This document shows, piece by piece, positions 1 through 9,100 of a stretch of DNA of 64,000 bases. The stretch lies in IMG/VR virus record IMGVR_UViG_3300009448_000011, positions 1 through 64,000 of that record. One strand, written 5' to 3'. The position numbers were made by a program, and so were the translations under genes. Position 1 is the stretch's first letter, and each line of letters begins with the position of its first letter. The notes beneath the pieces are model-generated. The model ran no database searches, was not told the DNA's origin, and saw only the letters and a list, made by a program, of their open reading frames with translations. The stretch comes from a virus.

Positions 1-1
1 A

Positions 2-1606
2 TTTAAGTCAGTAATTGCGGGCACTAATATTAATGTAAGTAATAATTCTACTTCTTTAACTATTAATACTGAGGCAGAAGCTAATACTGCAACTAATTTA
101 GGCACAGGAAGCGGAATTTTTAGTAATAAAGTAGGGGAAGATTTACAATTTAAATCACTAGTAGCAGGAACTAATATTGATTTAACTAGTAACAGTAACA
201 CTATTACTATTAATTCAACAGGAGGAGGAGGAGGAGAAGCCAACACTGCCTCTAATTTAGGAACAGGACTAGGACTATTTTTTTCTAAAATAGGAGACGA
301 CTTAAGATTTAAATCATTAACTTCAAGTAATCATATAAATTTTTTAGCCACGTCTAGTGAAATTAATATTTCCACTGCTGCAGAAATAAATACTGCGACT
401 AATGTAGGGACAGGGACTGGAATTTTTAGTAATAAAGTTGGAGAAGATTTAAGATTTAAATCACTAGTAGCAGGAACTAATATTAATTTAACTAGTGGTA
501 GTGACAGTATTACTATTAGTGCAGCAGGAGGAGGTGCAGCAGGAGAAATAAATACGGCATCTAATTTAGGAACAGGAATAGGAATATTTTCTGCTAAAGT
601 AGGGGTTGACTTAAGTTTTAAGTCATTAATTGCGGGAACTAATACTACTATAAACACTACTAGTAATGAAGTTACTATTAACAGTAGTGGAGAAGCTAAC
701 ACTGCTTCTAACTTAGGGACAGGAACTAATTTATTTGCGTCTAAAACAGGAATAGATCTACAATTTAAATCATTAACAACAGGAAGTAGATTAAGTTTAG
801 CGGCTACTGCTTCTGAAGTTAATATTACTACAACAGCAGAAGCTAATACTGCGTCTAATTTAGGAGCAGGGATAGGAATATTTGAATCTAAAAGTAGTGA
901 AGATTTAAGATTTAAATCATTAATTGCGGGAACTAATACTACTATAAATGCAGACAGTTCTTCTATTACGTTTAACAGTAGTGGAGAAGCTAATACTGCG
1001 TCTAATTTAGGAACAGGAACTAATTTATTTGCGTCTAAAACAGGGGTAGATTTACAATTTAAATCATTAATTGCGGGAACTAATACTTCTATTACTAGTG
1101 ATGCAACTAGTATTACTATCTCTAGTACGGGAGGTGGAGGTGGAAGTGGAGAAGTAAATACTGCATCTAATATTGGACCTGGAGGCGGCGTAGGAATTTT
1201 CAGTAATAAAGTAGGTGTAGACTTACAATTTAAAACTTTATTTTTTACTAGTTTTGACACAGTAGTAACAAGTGACGCTAATAGTATTACTATTGACAAA
1301 CATCCTAATCGTTTATTAAATAACGTATTTAGTTCAGCTAGTAATGTTACATTAACTAATGACAATTTTTCATATATTTATATTGAAGCATTAGCTAATA
1401 TAGATTTAATTTTGCCTACTAGCCCCCTTTCTAATATGTACTTTAAAGTAAGAAGTACAAATGGAACTAACACAATTACTATTAAAGAAAATGGATCTAC
1501 TATTTTTGTTTTAGGAATAGGCGTTAATAATGGAGCAGGAGTTAATACTTACATGTTGGCAGATTTTCATTATATAGATGGAGTTTGGATAAGTAATTTA
1601 TACTAA
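2..1606 (+). CDS. Repeat-built tail fibre protein, 5'-truncated by window edge
   Basis: Frame 2 is open from the window edge to the TAA at 1604-1606, so only the C-terminal 534 residues are visible and there is no ATG in frame. The protein consists of about eight modules of roughly 50 residues. Each opens with E-(A/I/V)-N-T-A-(S/T)-N, followed by LGTG-x-GIF, a DL-x-FKSL stretch and a Ser/Thr/Asn-rich beta segment (TNI...ITI). A non-repeated tip of about 90 residues ends in YIDGVWISNLY. Low-complexity, Gly/Thr/Asn-rich beta repeats of this kind are typical of trimeric phage tail fibres that contact the host surface. It is followed by further tail genes with spacings of a few bases, which suggests one late operon. 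The structural class is clear; the receptor is not. Confidence 0.8.
   Translation, partial: FKSVIAGTNINVSNNSTSLTINTEAEANTATNLGTGSGIFSNKVGEDLQFKSLVAGTNIDLTSNSNTITINSTGGGGGEANTASNLGTGLGLFFSKIGDDLRFKSLTSSNHINFLATSSEINISTAAEINTATNVGTGTGIFSNKVGEDLRFKSLVAGTNINLTSGSDSITISAAGGGAAGEINTASNLGTGIGIFSAKVGVDLSFKSLIAGTNTTINTTSNEVTINSSGEANTASNLGTGTNLFASKTGIDLQFKSLTTGSRLSLAATASEVNITTTAEANTASNLGAGIGIFESKSSEDLRFKSLIAGTNTTINADSSSITFNSSGEANTASNLGTGTNLFASKTGVDLQFKSLIAGTNTSITSDATSITISSTGGGGGSGEVNTASNIGPGGGVGIFSNKVGVDLQFKTLFFTSFDTVVTSDANSITIDKHPNRLLNNVFSSASNVTLTNDNFSYIYIEALANIDLILPTSPLSNMYFKVRSTNGTNTITIKENGSTIFVLGIGVNNGAGVNTYMLADFHYIDGVWISNLY
77..1297 (+). repeat. Eight degenerate ~147-165 bp modules in tail fibre gene
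   Basis: The module start codon GAA recurs at 77, 236, 383, 545, 692, 839, 986 and 1151, giving spacings of 159, 147, 162, 147, 147, 147 and 165 bp, all multiples of three. The longer units carry extra glycine codons (GGAGGAGG-type insertions) just before the next module. The modules are diverged but alignable, as expected for duplication within a fibre gene. Some stretches, such as the AAATCATTAATTGCGGG type, are nearly identical between units and could recombine. Confidence 0.85.
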
Positions 1607-1614
1607 GTAAAAAA

Positions 1615-1797
1615 ATGGCATCAAATAACTTTGTTTCAACTGGAACTGGATTTAGATCAAATATACCTACGTCTACTGCTAATTTTGAAAAAGTAATTAG
1701 CGGTAGATTATATATTCCTCGTAGAATGAGTGTCACTATTGATGATACTCTTGTAAACACTTTTATAGTAGAAAACGTAACTAATCAAAGAGTTTAA
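1615..1797 (+). CDS. Small hypothetical tail-region protein (60 aa)
   Basis: A 60-residue ORF starts with ATG eight bases after the tail fibre stop and ends five bases before the next gene, so it fits the tightly packed late operon. Its composition (FVSTGTGF, PTSTANF, IPRRMSVTIDD) resembles a beta-rich structural peptide, with no membrane segment and no recognisable motif. I do not recognise the family. Support comes from packing and strand. The antisense ORF across it has no such context. Confidence 0.5.
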   Translation: MASNNFVSTGTGFRSNIPTSTANFEKVISGRLYIPRRMSVTIDDTLVNTFIVENVTNQRV

Positions 1798-1802
1798 ATA
1801 TT

Positions 1803-2762
1803 ATGACTTTAGTTTTTGGAAATGGCGGAACACCCTCGGGCAATAATCCTTATGTAGGGTTGTCTTATACTACTGCAATAGAATTAATAACACATATTCA
1901 TGATGTTTTAGTAAGTGCAGGCTGGACTTTAGTTTCAGGATCAATTGCAGGGGCTAATATTACTATGGAAGGAACGTCTAGTGCAGGCAACTGTAGAACT
2001 AACTTTACTGCATCAGCAGGAATTCTTAGTGTAGCAGTAGGAATTTCTTCAATAGTCACTTCCGCTTTAACTTATCAATATTCTACAGGAGCTAGTAATA
2101 CTATTTTTATTACTGCTGATACTCACGCAGGAGCTATAGCTAATTTTCCTTCAAGTGGAGTAGGAGAAGTAGGGCATTTTGGATTTCCTAATTTAATATA
2201 TAGCAATGACAGTACTGCTATATATTGTGGAAAAGCTTTTACAATGGCGGATACAACCACCTATCCTGTTACAATGCCCTCAGGCTCAAATACAGCTTAT
2301 GATTTATGTCAAGTTGTATCTGCAGCATTTTCAGGGGGCCCTACACTACTTGGAGATGCTTATTCTAATTCAGCAACAGCTAGCCCACTTAGTACAGGTG
2401 TGAGTTATCCTGTGCATACTACTTTTAATATAAATTCAGGAGTTAGAGGTATGGCGGCAGGAAATCTTCCTTCTTCCTCTACTAACACTAATACAGCTTA
2501 TTTTGGGCATATAGGAGGTAATGATACAAGAAGTAATTTACCTATTGCAGGCCCCTATTATTATTTAGAAGGTAGAGGAAGTTCTACTTCGTATGGTAAT
2601 ACATTAGGAACAGGGATTGCACCTACATTAAACATGAGAGGCTTAATTCCATTTCTTGCTACTGGATTTAGTCATTTATCTTCTTTTACACAATGGAATA
2701 CTAGTAGCAATAAAGTATACATAACAGGAGATATTGGATTTCAAGGAATGAGGATTGCCTAA
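1803..2762 (+). CDS. Putative tail protein, paralog of the next gene
   Basis: This 319-residue protein begins MTLVFGNGGTPSGNNPY and is clearly paralogous to the gene immediately downstream. Shared blocks are the N-terminal GNN.Y.G..Y..A, the central TNTNTAYFG.IG.ND.RSNLPI and the C-terminal PFLATGFSHL.SF.QWNTSS, VYITGD and FQGMRIA stretches. No enzymatic motif or signal peptide is visible, and it is rich in Ser, Thr, Gly and Asn. Its place between two fibre genes suggests a fibre-tip, receptor-binding or baseplate-associated structural protein; this is inference from context. Its stop codon shares one base with the next ATG (TAATG), so translation is probably coupled. Confidence 0.7.
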   Translation: MTLVFGNGGTPSGNNPYVGLSYTTAIELITHIHDVLVSAGWTLVSGSIAGANITMEGTSSAGNCRTNFTASAGILSVAVGISSIVTSALTYQYSTGASNTIFITADTHAGAIANFPSSGVGEVGHFGFPNLIYSNDSTAIYCGKAFTMADTTTYPVTMPSGSNTAYDLCQVVSAAFSGGPTLLGDAYSNSATASPLSTGVSYPVHTTFNINSGVRGMAAGNLPSSSTNTNTAYFGHIGGNDTRSNLPIAGPYYYLEGRGSSTSYGNTLGTGIAPTLNMRGLIPFLATGFSHLSSFTQWNTSSNKVYITGDIGFQGMRIA

Positions 2763-3754
2763 TGCCCTTAATTTTTTCAAATGGAGGGACTCCTGTAGGA
2801 AATAATGCTTATCAAGGCGTTACCTACACTTCCGCTTTGCAATTGTATAATCATCTTTCTTCTATTTTAATAAAAGCAGGATGGCTTTCTACAGGTTCTT
2901 CGGGAAATACTTATTATTTTAAGTGTTTTTATGGGAATTTACAAAGTCAAAATATTCATTTTATTTTTACAGATAACTTTAATAATACAACACAAGGAAG
3001 ATTAGGGTTTTATATACAAAATCATACAAACACAAGTAGTCATTATATTGAGTTCACTACAGGGAAAGAAAATACTATATTTATTGCAGCAAATAATTAT
3101 GCAGTAGCCATAGCTAATTTTCCTTTCGTAGGTACTGCTGAAATAATTCATTTAGGTTACTTAGATAATTTAGAGAGAGTATCTACTGAAGTGATTCAAA
3201 ATGCGACATATGCTTACGCGTATATTGGAAAAGCATTTACTGTATTAAATAATGACAGTGTATACCCTAGAACTATAAGTTCTACCAAATTATCTGGATA
3301 TGATTATTGTAATAGAGCAAGTGACAATGATTCTTCTCTTGGGTCTCATTTTGCAGGAACTGCGAGTATTAGTATTGCTTCAGCAATTCCTTTACACACT
3401 ATTCAAAATATAAATTCTGGGGCTAGAAGTTTAGCTGTAGGAAATTTAGCTGTCACAACTACTAACACTAATACAGCTTATTTTGGAAATATTGGAAATA
3501 ATGACGAAAGAAGTAATTTACCTATTATTGCACCTTACTATTATTTAGAAGGAGAAGGTGCAGTAAATATTATAGGAAATCTATTTGGATCTACTAGAGG
3601 AATAGGGGTTGCACCTACATTAAATTTTAGGGGAACAGTGCCATTTCTTGCTACTGGATTTAGTCATTTACCTTCTTTTAGTCAATGGAATACTAGTAGT
3701 GGCCACGTATATATAACAGGAGACGTTTCTTTTCAAGGAATGAGAATTGCTTAA
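2762..3754 (+). CDS. Putative tail protein, paralog of the preceding gene
   Basis: This 330-residue protein starts MPLIFSNGGTPVGNNAY and ends TGDVSFQGMRIA, matching the upstream 319-residue protein at both termini and in the TNTNTAYFG block. The middle third is strongly diverged. That pattern, with conserved ends and a variable centre, fits a tandem duplication in which one copy changed its binding surface. It is linked by TAATG overlaps both to the gene before it and to the 115-residue gene after it. No known domain can be named. A structural tail role is inferred only from its neighbours. Confidence 0.7.
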   Translation: MPLIFSNGGTPVGNNAYQGVTYTSALQLYNHLSSILIKAGWLSTGSSGNTYYFKCFYGNLQSQNIHFIFTDNFNNTTQGRLGFYIQNHTNTSSHYIEFTTGKENTIFIAANNYAVAIANFPFVGTAEIIHLGYLDNLERVSTEVIQNATYAYAYIGKAFTVLNNDSVYPRTISSTKLSGYDYCNRASDNDSSLGSHFAGTASISIASAIPLHTIQNINSGARSLAVGNLAVTTTNTNTAYFGNIGNNDERSNLPIIAPYYYLEGEGAVNIIGNLFGSTRGIGVAPTLNFRGTVPFLATGFSHLPSFSQWNTSSGHVYITGDVSFQGMRIA

Positions 3755-4101
3755 TGTTAACTAGTGTTGAAATAGGGTGGACAGTATTATTTAATGATCA
3801 TACTGGAACTAAGTGCCCGGCTTTAGTAACCAAAACATATACTGCTAATGATGCCCAAAGTACATTAGATCTTCATGTAGTTGGAATAAAAAATAATTCT
3901 TCTTTTGCTAGAGGTAAACTTGCAGTAGAGTATGGAGTGGATACTATTGGTAAATGGGAATATAGTGTTACCCGAGATATTAGAATTAATAAAAATGATT
4001 TACCAATAAATGGAGAAAGTTTAATATACAACTCAACTACTGATATGTTTGAAACTGAAACAGTAAATACAAATGTAGATATTGACGGAGGTACTTTTTA
4101 A
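3754..4101 (+). CDS. Small putative tail/fibre-associated protein (115 aa)
   Basis: The start codon overlaps the preceding stop (TAATG). The 115-residue product has a beta-rich body (WTVLFNDHTGTKCPALVTKTY, HVVGIKNNSSFARGKLAVEYG) and ends in DIDGGTF. The next gene, a fibre, also ends in IDGGTF, so the two C-termini may share a short fold or assembly signal. No enzyme motif is visible. It is probably a structural or fibre-attachment protein, but I cannot assign a family. An 84-bp gap follows, containing TTAACT hexamer repeats at 4158-4180. Confidence 0.6.
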   Translation: MLTSVEIGWTVLFNDHTGTKCPALVTKTYTANDAQSTLDLHVVGIKNNSSFARGKLAVEYGVDTIGKWEYSVTRDIRINKNDLPINGESLIYNSTTDMFETETVNTNVDIDGGTF

Positions 4102-4157
4102 AATATTTGCTTATTTAACTCTTTTTCTATTCATTAAACTTTAATTAGATTACATTA

Positions 4158-4180
4158 TTAACTTTAACTTTAACTTTAAT
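4158..4180. repeat. Intergenic TTAACT hexanucleotide microsatellite
   Basis: Three full TTAACT units and part of a fourth lie just upstream of the fibre gene start at 4186, in an otherwise featureless AT-rich 84-bp gap. Copy-number change here would alter the spacing upstream of that start codon. Confidence 0.6.
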
Positions 4181-4185
4181 TTTTT

Positions 4186-5517
4186 ATGTCAGTTAAAATT
4201 CAAATTAAGCGCTCTTCAGCTACTGCGTCTCCCAGTACAATATTGGATATAGGAGAATTAGCGTATTCTTATTTAGGTAGTACGTTATACATAGGAGGAG
4301 TAGGAGGAGTAGGGGCTTCACCTATTCCAATAGGAGGTAGTGGAACTTTTGCTACTATTAATTCACCTATATTTACTGGAGATCCTCAAGTACCGACTCC
4401 TGCGGGTAATGATAACGACACATCTATTGCAAATACTGCCTGGGTTAAAGGTTTATCATTATCTAATTTTTTAACTCCTACAGGAAATATTAATTGGGGT
4501 AATAATAAATTAACTAACTTAGCCACTCCAACGGCAGCTACAGATGCTGCTAATAAAGGGTATGTTGACGGGTTAGTACAAGGATTAGATAGTAAAGAAT
4601 CTGTTAGGATGAAAACAACTGCTAACATTGTAGTTGCTGCCCCTGGAAATACTGCCGCTAACTTTGATGGAGTAGTACCTGTTCTTGGAGACAGAATATT
4701 ACTAACTAATCAAACAGTTCCTAGTGAAAATGGTATTTATGTTTACGACACTAATACTACGCCATTAATAAGAAGTAGCGATGCAACAACTAGTGCTCAA
4801 GTTACTGCAGGGCAATATATGTTTGTAGAAGAAGGGACTATTGCGGGGGATAGTGGTTGGATTTTAATTACAAATAATCCTATTGTATTAGAAACTACTG
4901 CATTAACCTATACACAATTTAATGGGGTAGGAGCTATTGTAGATGGAGGGGGGTTAGCGTATACAGGAAATGTATTAAATATAGGAACAGCATCTTCTTC
5001 ACGGATTGTAGTTAATGCAAATAATATAGATTTAGCGAGTACAGGAGTTAGTGCAAACACATATATTGGATTCACAATAGATGTGTATGGAAGAGTAACG
5101 GCAGTAGCTACTCCTACTACATTAGCAGGATATGGTATAACGGATGCACAAGGTTTAGATAGTGATTTAACTGCTATATCTGCGTTAACAACAACAGGAT
5201 TATTAAGTAGAACAGGAACAGGAACGTTTAGTACAAGAACATTAACAGGAACAACTGACAGAGTAACAGTTACGAATGGAGATGGAGTTGCAGGAGCACC
5301 TACGATAGATATTGCGGCTACGTATGTAGGTCAAACATCAATAACAACATTAGGAACAATAGCAACAGGTACGTGGCAAGGAACGATAGTAGGGGCTCAA
5401 TATGGAGGTACAGGATCTGACTTAACAGGAATAGGCAGTGCGGATTATTTAATTAAAACTAATGCAACAGGAACTGCGTTAATTACGACTAATTTTATTG
5501 ATGGAGGCACGTTTTAA
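4186..5517 (+). CDS. Tail fibre protein
   Basis: This 443-residue product has a phage fibre signature. The N-terminus reads MSVKIQIKRSSATASPS, then GELAYSYLGSTLYIGG, the form seen in many cyanophage and marine phage fibres. Next come PIFTGDPQVPTPAGNDNDTSIANTAWVKG-like and TDAANKGYVDGL segments typical of fibre stalks, and then repeated Gly/Thr-rich beta segments such as TTLAGYGITDA and ATGTWQGT. The C-terminus ends IDGGTF, like the 115-residue gene upstream. It probably forms a trimeric fibre on the virion, with the variable C-terminal half contacting the host. A 33-bp gap separates it from the next gene. Confidence 0.8.
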   Translation: MSVKIQIKRSSATASPSTILDIGELAYSYLGSTLYIGGVGGVGASPIPIGGSGTFATINSPIFTGDPQVPTPAGNDNDTSIANTAWVKGLSLSNFLTPTGNINWGNNKLTNLATPTAATDAANKGYVDGLVQGLDSKESVRMKTTANIVVAAPGNTAANFDGVVPVLGDRILLTNQTVPSENGIYVYDTNTTPLIRSSDATTSAQVTAGQYMFVEEGTIAGDSGWILITNNPIVLETTALTYTQFNGVGAIVDGGGLAYTGNVLNIGTASSSRIVVNANNIDLASTGVSANTYIGFTIDVYGRVTAVATPTTLAGYGITDAQGLDSDLTAISALTTTGLLSRTGTGTFSTRTLTGTTDRVTVTNGDGVAGAPTIDIAATYVGQTSITTLGTIATGTWQGTIVGAQYGGTGSDLTGIGSADYLIKTNATGTALITTNFIDGGTF

Positions 5518-5550
5518 TATATACTAAAAGAAACTAAATAGATATAGTAC

Positions 5551-6180
5551 ATGACTAGTATATTTAATACAATAGAAGTCAATACTGGTAGGGTAGCCAG
5601 AATAATAAACTTTTTAGAAAGTTCTTCTGAATTCTTTGTAGCAATAGGAAAATCCACCCCATGGGAAACCTCATATGGATTAAATATCACAGATACAAAT
5701 CCGCCGTTCCCGCTAGAGAATCAAAAAGAAATAGTAGAACCTATTTTATATAAACGAATTGAAATAGGGGTAGGAGGTACTAGTATTATTGCTCCTGCCA
5801 CTACTCAAACTCATTGTTCTGATTTTGATATAAACACAGAAGTACTGTCTTCTAATGTATTAGTGCAAGAAAGTACTGCGCAAAAAAACTTTAGATTTTT
5901 TACATTAGAAGAATTAAAAAATCAACAAGGAGAAATTATTAAAAATCCAGAATTTGTATATGTTCAAACTGAAATAAAAGATACAGAATACACACAAAGT
6001 AGTTGGAGAAGTTCTGCGTTATATACTAAGTTATTTTTAAAAGAAAATGTTCCTAGTAATTTAACTTTATATACTCCTGATCAAGTAAAAGGCGGGTTAT
6101 TACATCATTTAACATATAACACCCCTGTATTTCGACAATTAAATAAAACCCATAAGTTTGAATATATTATAAATGTGTAA
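5551..6180 (+). CDS. Putative baseplate protein (209 aa)
   Basis: The 209-residue product contains EFFVAIGKSTPWETSYG followed by a Pro-rich NPPFPLENQKEIVEPILYKR segment. FVAIGK(S/T)xPW near the N-terminus followed by a proline-rich turn resembles gp8-like baseplate wedge proteins and related structural proteins of T4-like and jumbo phages. The rest is beta-rich with no enzyme motif. It sits two bases before a giant DUF4815-type protein. The baseplate assignment rests on this short signature plus context and is tentative. Confidence 0.5.
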   Translation: MTSIFNTIEVNTGRVARIINFLESSSEFFVAIGKSTPWETSYGLNITDTNPPFPLENQKEIVEPILYKRIEIGVGGTSIIAPATTQTHCSDFDINTEVLSSNVLVQESTAQKNFRFFTLEELKNQQGEIIKNPEFVYVQTEIKDTEYTQSSWRSSALYTKLFLKENVPSNLTLYTPDQVKGGLLHHLTYNTPVFRQLNKTHKFEYIINV

Positions 6181-6182
6181 TT

Positions 6183-9100
6183 ATGTCCTTAAATAACTAT
6201 AGAAATAATCCCAATTATCCTGACAGATATACTAGAAATAAAGAATGGAAAAAAGTGCTACCAATATCAGGTAGACCTATTCAAGCGGCAGAATTAACAG
6301 AAATTCAATCTATTATTCAAGATAATATTAAACAAGGGTTTGATACTTTATTTAAAAATGGAAGTATTATACAAGGATTAAGGATATCCACAGTATCACG
6401 TACATTTGATACTATAACTATTTCTATTAGTAATGGGCAATTATATATTGAAGGAATTATTGTAAATGTTAATCAAGCAACTTTAAGTATTCCTACTAAT
6501 GATATTTATAATGTAGTGGTAATTGTGAATGAAAATATCATTACTGAAAACGAAGATGATAGTTTAAGAGATCCTATTAAAGGTGGATTTGTATTAGGTA
6601 CACCTGGAGCAGCAAGATTAATATGGAGCACTAGTATAGGATTTAATACTACTAGTGAAATCATTGAAAATTCTTATGCAATAGGTCAGGTAATTAATGG
6701 AGTAGTTTTACAGAAAGAATTAAATGCTTTTTATGAAATAGAAAAAGTAATGTCGCAGTTTATTTATGAAAGAAGCGGCAATTTTTGTGTAGAAGGATTA
6801 GATACGAGTAGTATTGGATTGGATAAAAGATCTTCTTCTAATATAACGAAATACAATTCTCTTAAATCTGCAGTAGATGCCGCAGAAAATAATAAACAAA
6901 GTTCGCTAGCTAACCTAGTTGCTTTTCAAGGTTTAGTAAATACATTAAATACACAAGTACAAGAAGCACAGATTCAATCTTCCATTAATCCTACTGCGCA
7001 AAATAGTACAATACTGAGTTCTCTCCAGACACAATTATCCAAAGCTCAATCAGAATTTAGTAGATACTCCAATGAATTAGCGACTTCTCAAAAAGCGTTA
7101 GAAGCCGCTGCTTCTACTTTAAATAATTCAGAAAGTTTATTAACAGATCAACAAATTTTAAGTGTAGGCCCTGGTATTGCATATATAGAAGGATATAGAG
7201 TTTGTTTAAATTCGCCTACTAGATTATTTATACCTCAATCGTTACCTTCTACCTCAGTAGAAGCCACAACTTTTACTTTTAGAGGGTTAGTTTCTCAAAG
7301 TTTACGAGAATTTAGTTTAAAATCAGGTATTACTACAGAGCAAAATAATCAACAATATGTAAGTGTAGAAATTGATTTTAAAAATCTGCAAGTTAATGCA
7401 AATATTAATCCAATCCTTCCCACTAATAACTTTAATATTTCTGTTTTCTATAAAATTAATAACGCGTCTTCTCTTACTTTTATTATTGAAAATTTAATTA
7501 ACTCAATTAATGCTCCTACTTTATTGAATTCTAATATCTCATATAAACTATTTAATAATAGTGTTAGCGGTACACCAGAATTAACAGAAGATGCTAATGG
7601 AGAAATAGTAACAGAAGAAATAATAAAAAGTATATTATCAAAGTACATATTAACTACAAGTCCAACAAACACAAGTTTATTATTTAGTGCAACTAATTTT
7701 ACATTAGAAGCACCAAGTATTGTAATAGATGTGAAGTCTAAATTATATTTAAAAAGTAATGATAGTGTTGTAAGTAATCTATCTAATATTGGAGTAAGTA
7801 CAGCGTCACAATCATTATCTGAGCCTATATCTACATCAACGTATCAATTAGGATTTAGACCTGTTCAAAGAATCAATAGATTAGTAGCAAATTTAGAGAC
7901 TACTACTACTATAACGAGAGATGAAAACGATAGTGTTGATTTATTAAATGAAGATAGTGTAATAGGGATTAATTTAGTAAGTCAAACAGTAGGAGGTATT
8001 ACTAATATATTCAGTAGTGCTAATTATTATGCAACGCAGTCAGGAATAGGATGGAGACCGAATGCAACAGCGATACCAGCAAATGGAACTGCGTATCAAG
8101 TTTCTTTTATATACACAGAACCGCTAATTGAAGATACAGATTTTATTTTAAATAATAGTACAGATAGTATAGAGTTTATAGGAAGAACGCCAGCAGTCAA
8201 TAATACGTTTAATGTAGATTATTCTTATTCGTTATCTAAAGCGGGAATAATTACGTTAGATAAAGACGGAATATTAAGTTATTTATTATCGGCGCCTGCT
8301 AAAAATCCTATAGTGCCGGCGATCCCTAATAATAAATTAGGACTTTCTAGTTTTATATTAAGTAGTATAGATATAAATATAAATCAATTAGATTGTAAAA
8401 GACAAACAGTATCTGATTTATACAATTTAGCAGAAAGAATCAAACAAAATACTTTTAATAATCAAATACTAAAAGCGGATATTTATGCTTTAACTAACGC
8501 ACTTGCTTCAGGTAGTAATCCTATAGGAGTATATACAGATCCAATTATCAATCTAGATAAAATTGATGTTAAACAAACTACAGCTTCTATTGTGCCAGGA
8601 GTACAAGGATTTATGTGTGGTTTTTCTAGAAAAGAAAGTGAAACAAATTATAGTTTAACAAACACAACAAGCACTATTATTAATAATGAAATAGGAACAC
8701 CTCATTATGCAATTTTGCCTTTCACTGAAGTAAAGTTTTTTAATCAACCTAGGGCTACAAAAATAAGAGAAATAAACGCCATATCTAATTCCATTCAAAA
8801 AAGAGGACGTTTATATTCAAATTATAAATATGTATTTCTAACCGAAGAAAGTACAGAACCGTTTCCTGCGTCGACTATGTTCAAATCGACTATATTAAGC
8901 TCAAGTATGAAAATATCGCCATGTGATCCTATAACAAGAAGTGGTAATTTTTTTTCAGCGGTCAATAATAATTCAGAATTAGTTAAAAATATAATAACGA
9001 ATGTAAGAAATATATTAGGGCCGTATGGGAGTAAAATTATTCAATCGTTTATATCAAGATTACCTATATCAGTAAGTAATACGGATAATAATAATTTTGT

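Noticed and set aside
331-1365. 344-residue ORF on the - strand
   Set aside because: It is antisense to the tail-fibre repeats and its own Leu/Val/Pro repeats are merely the complement of the fibre modules.
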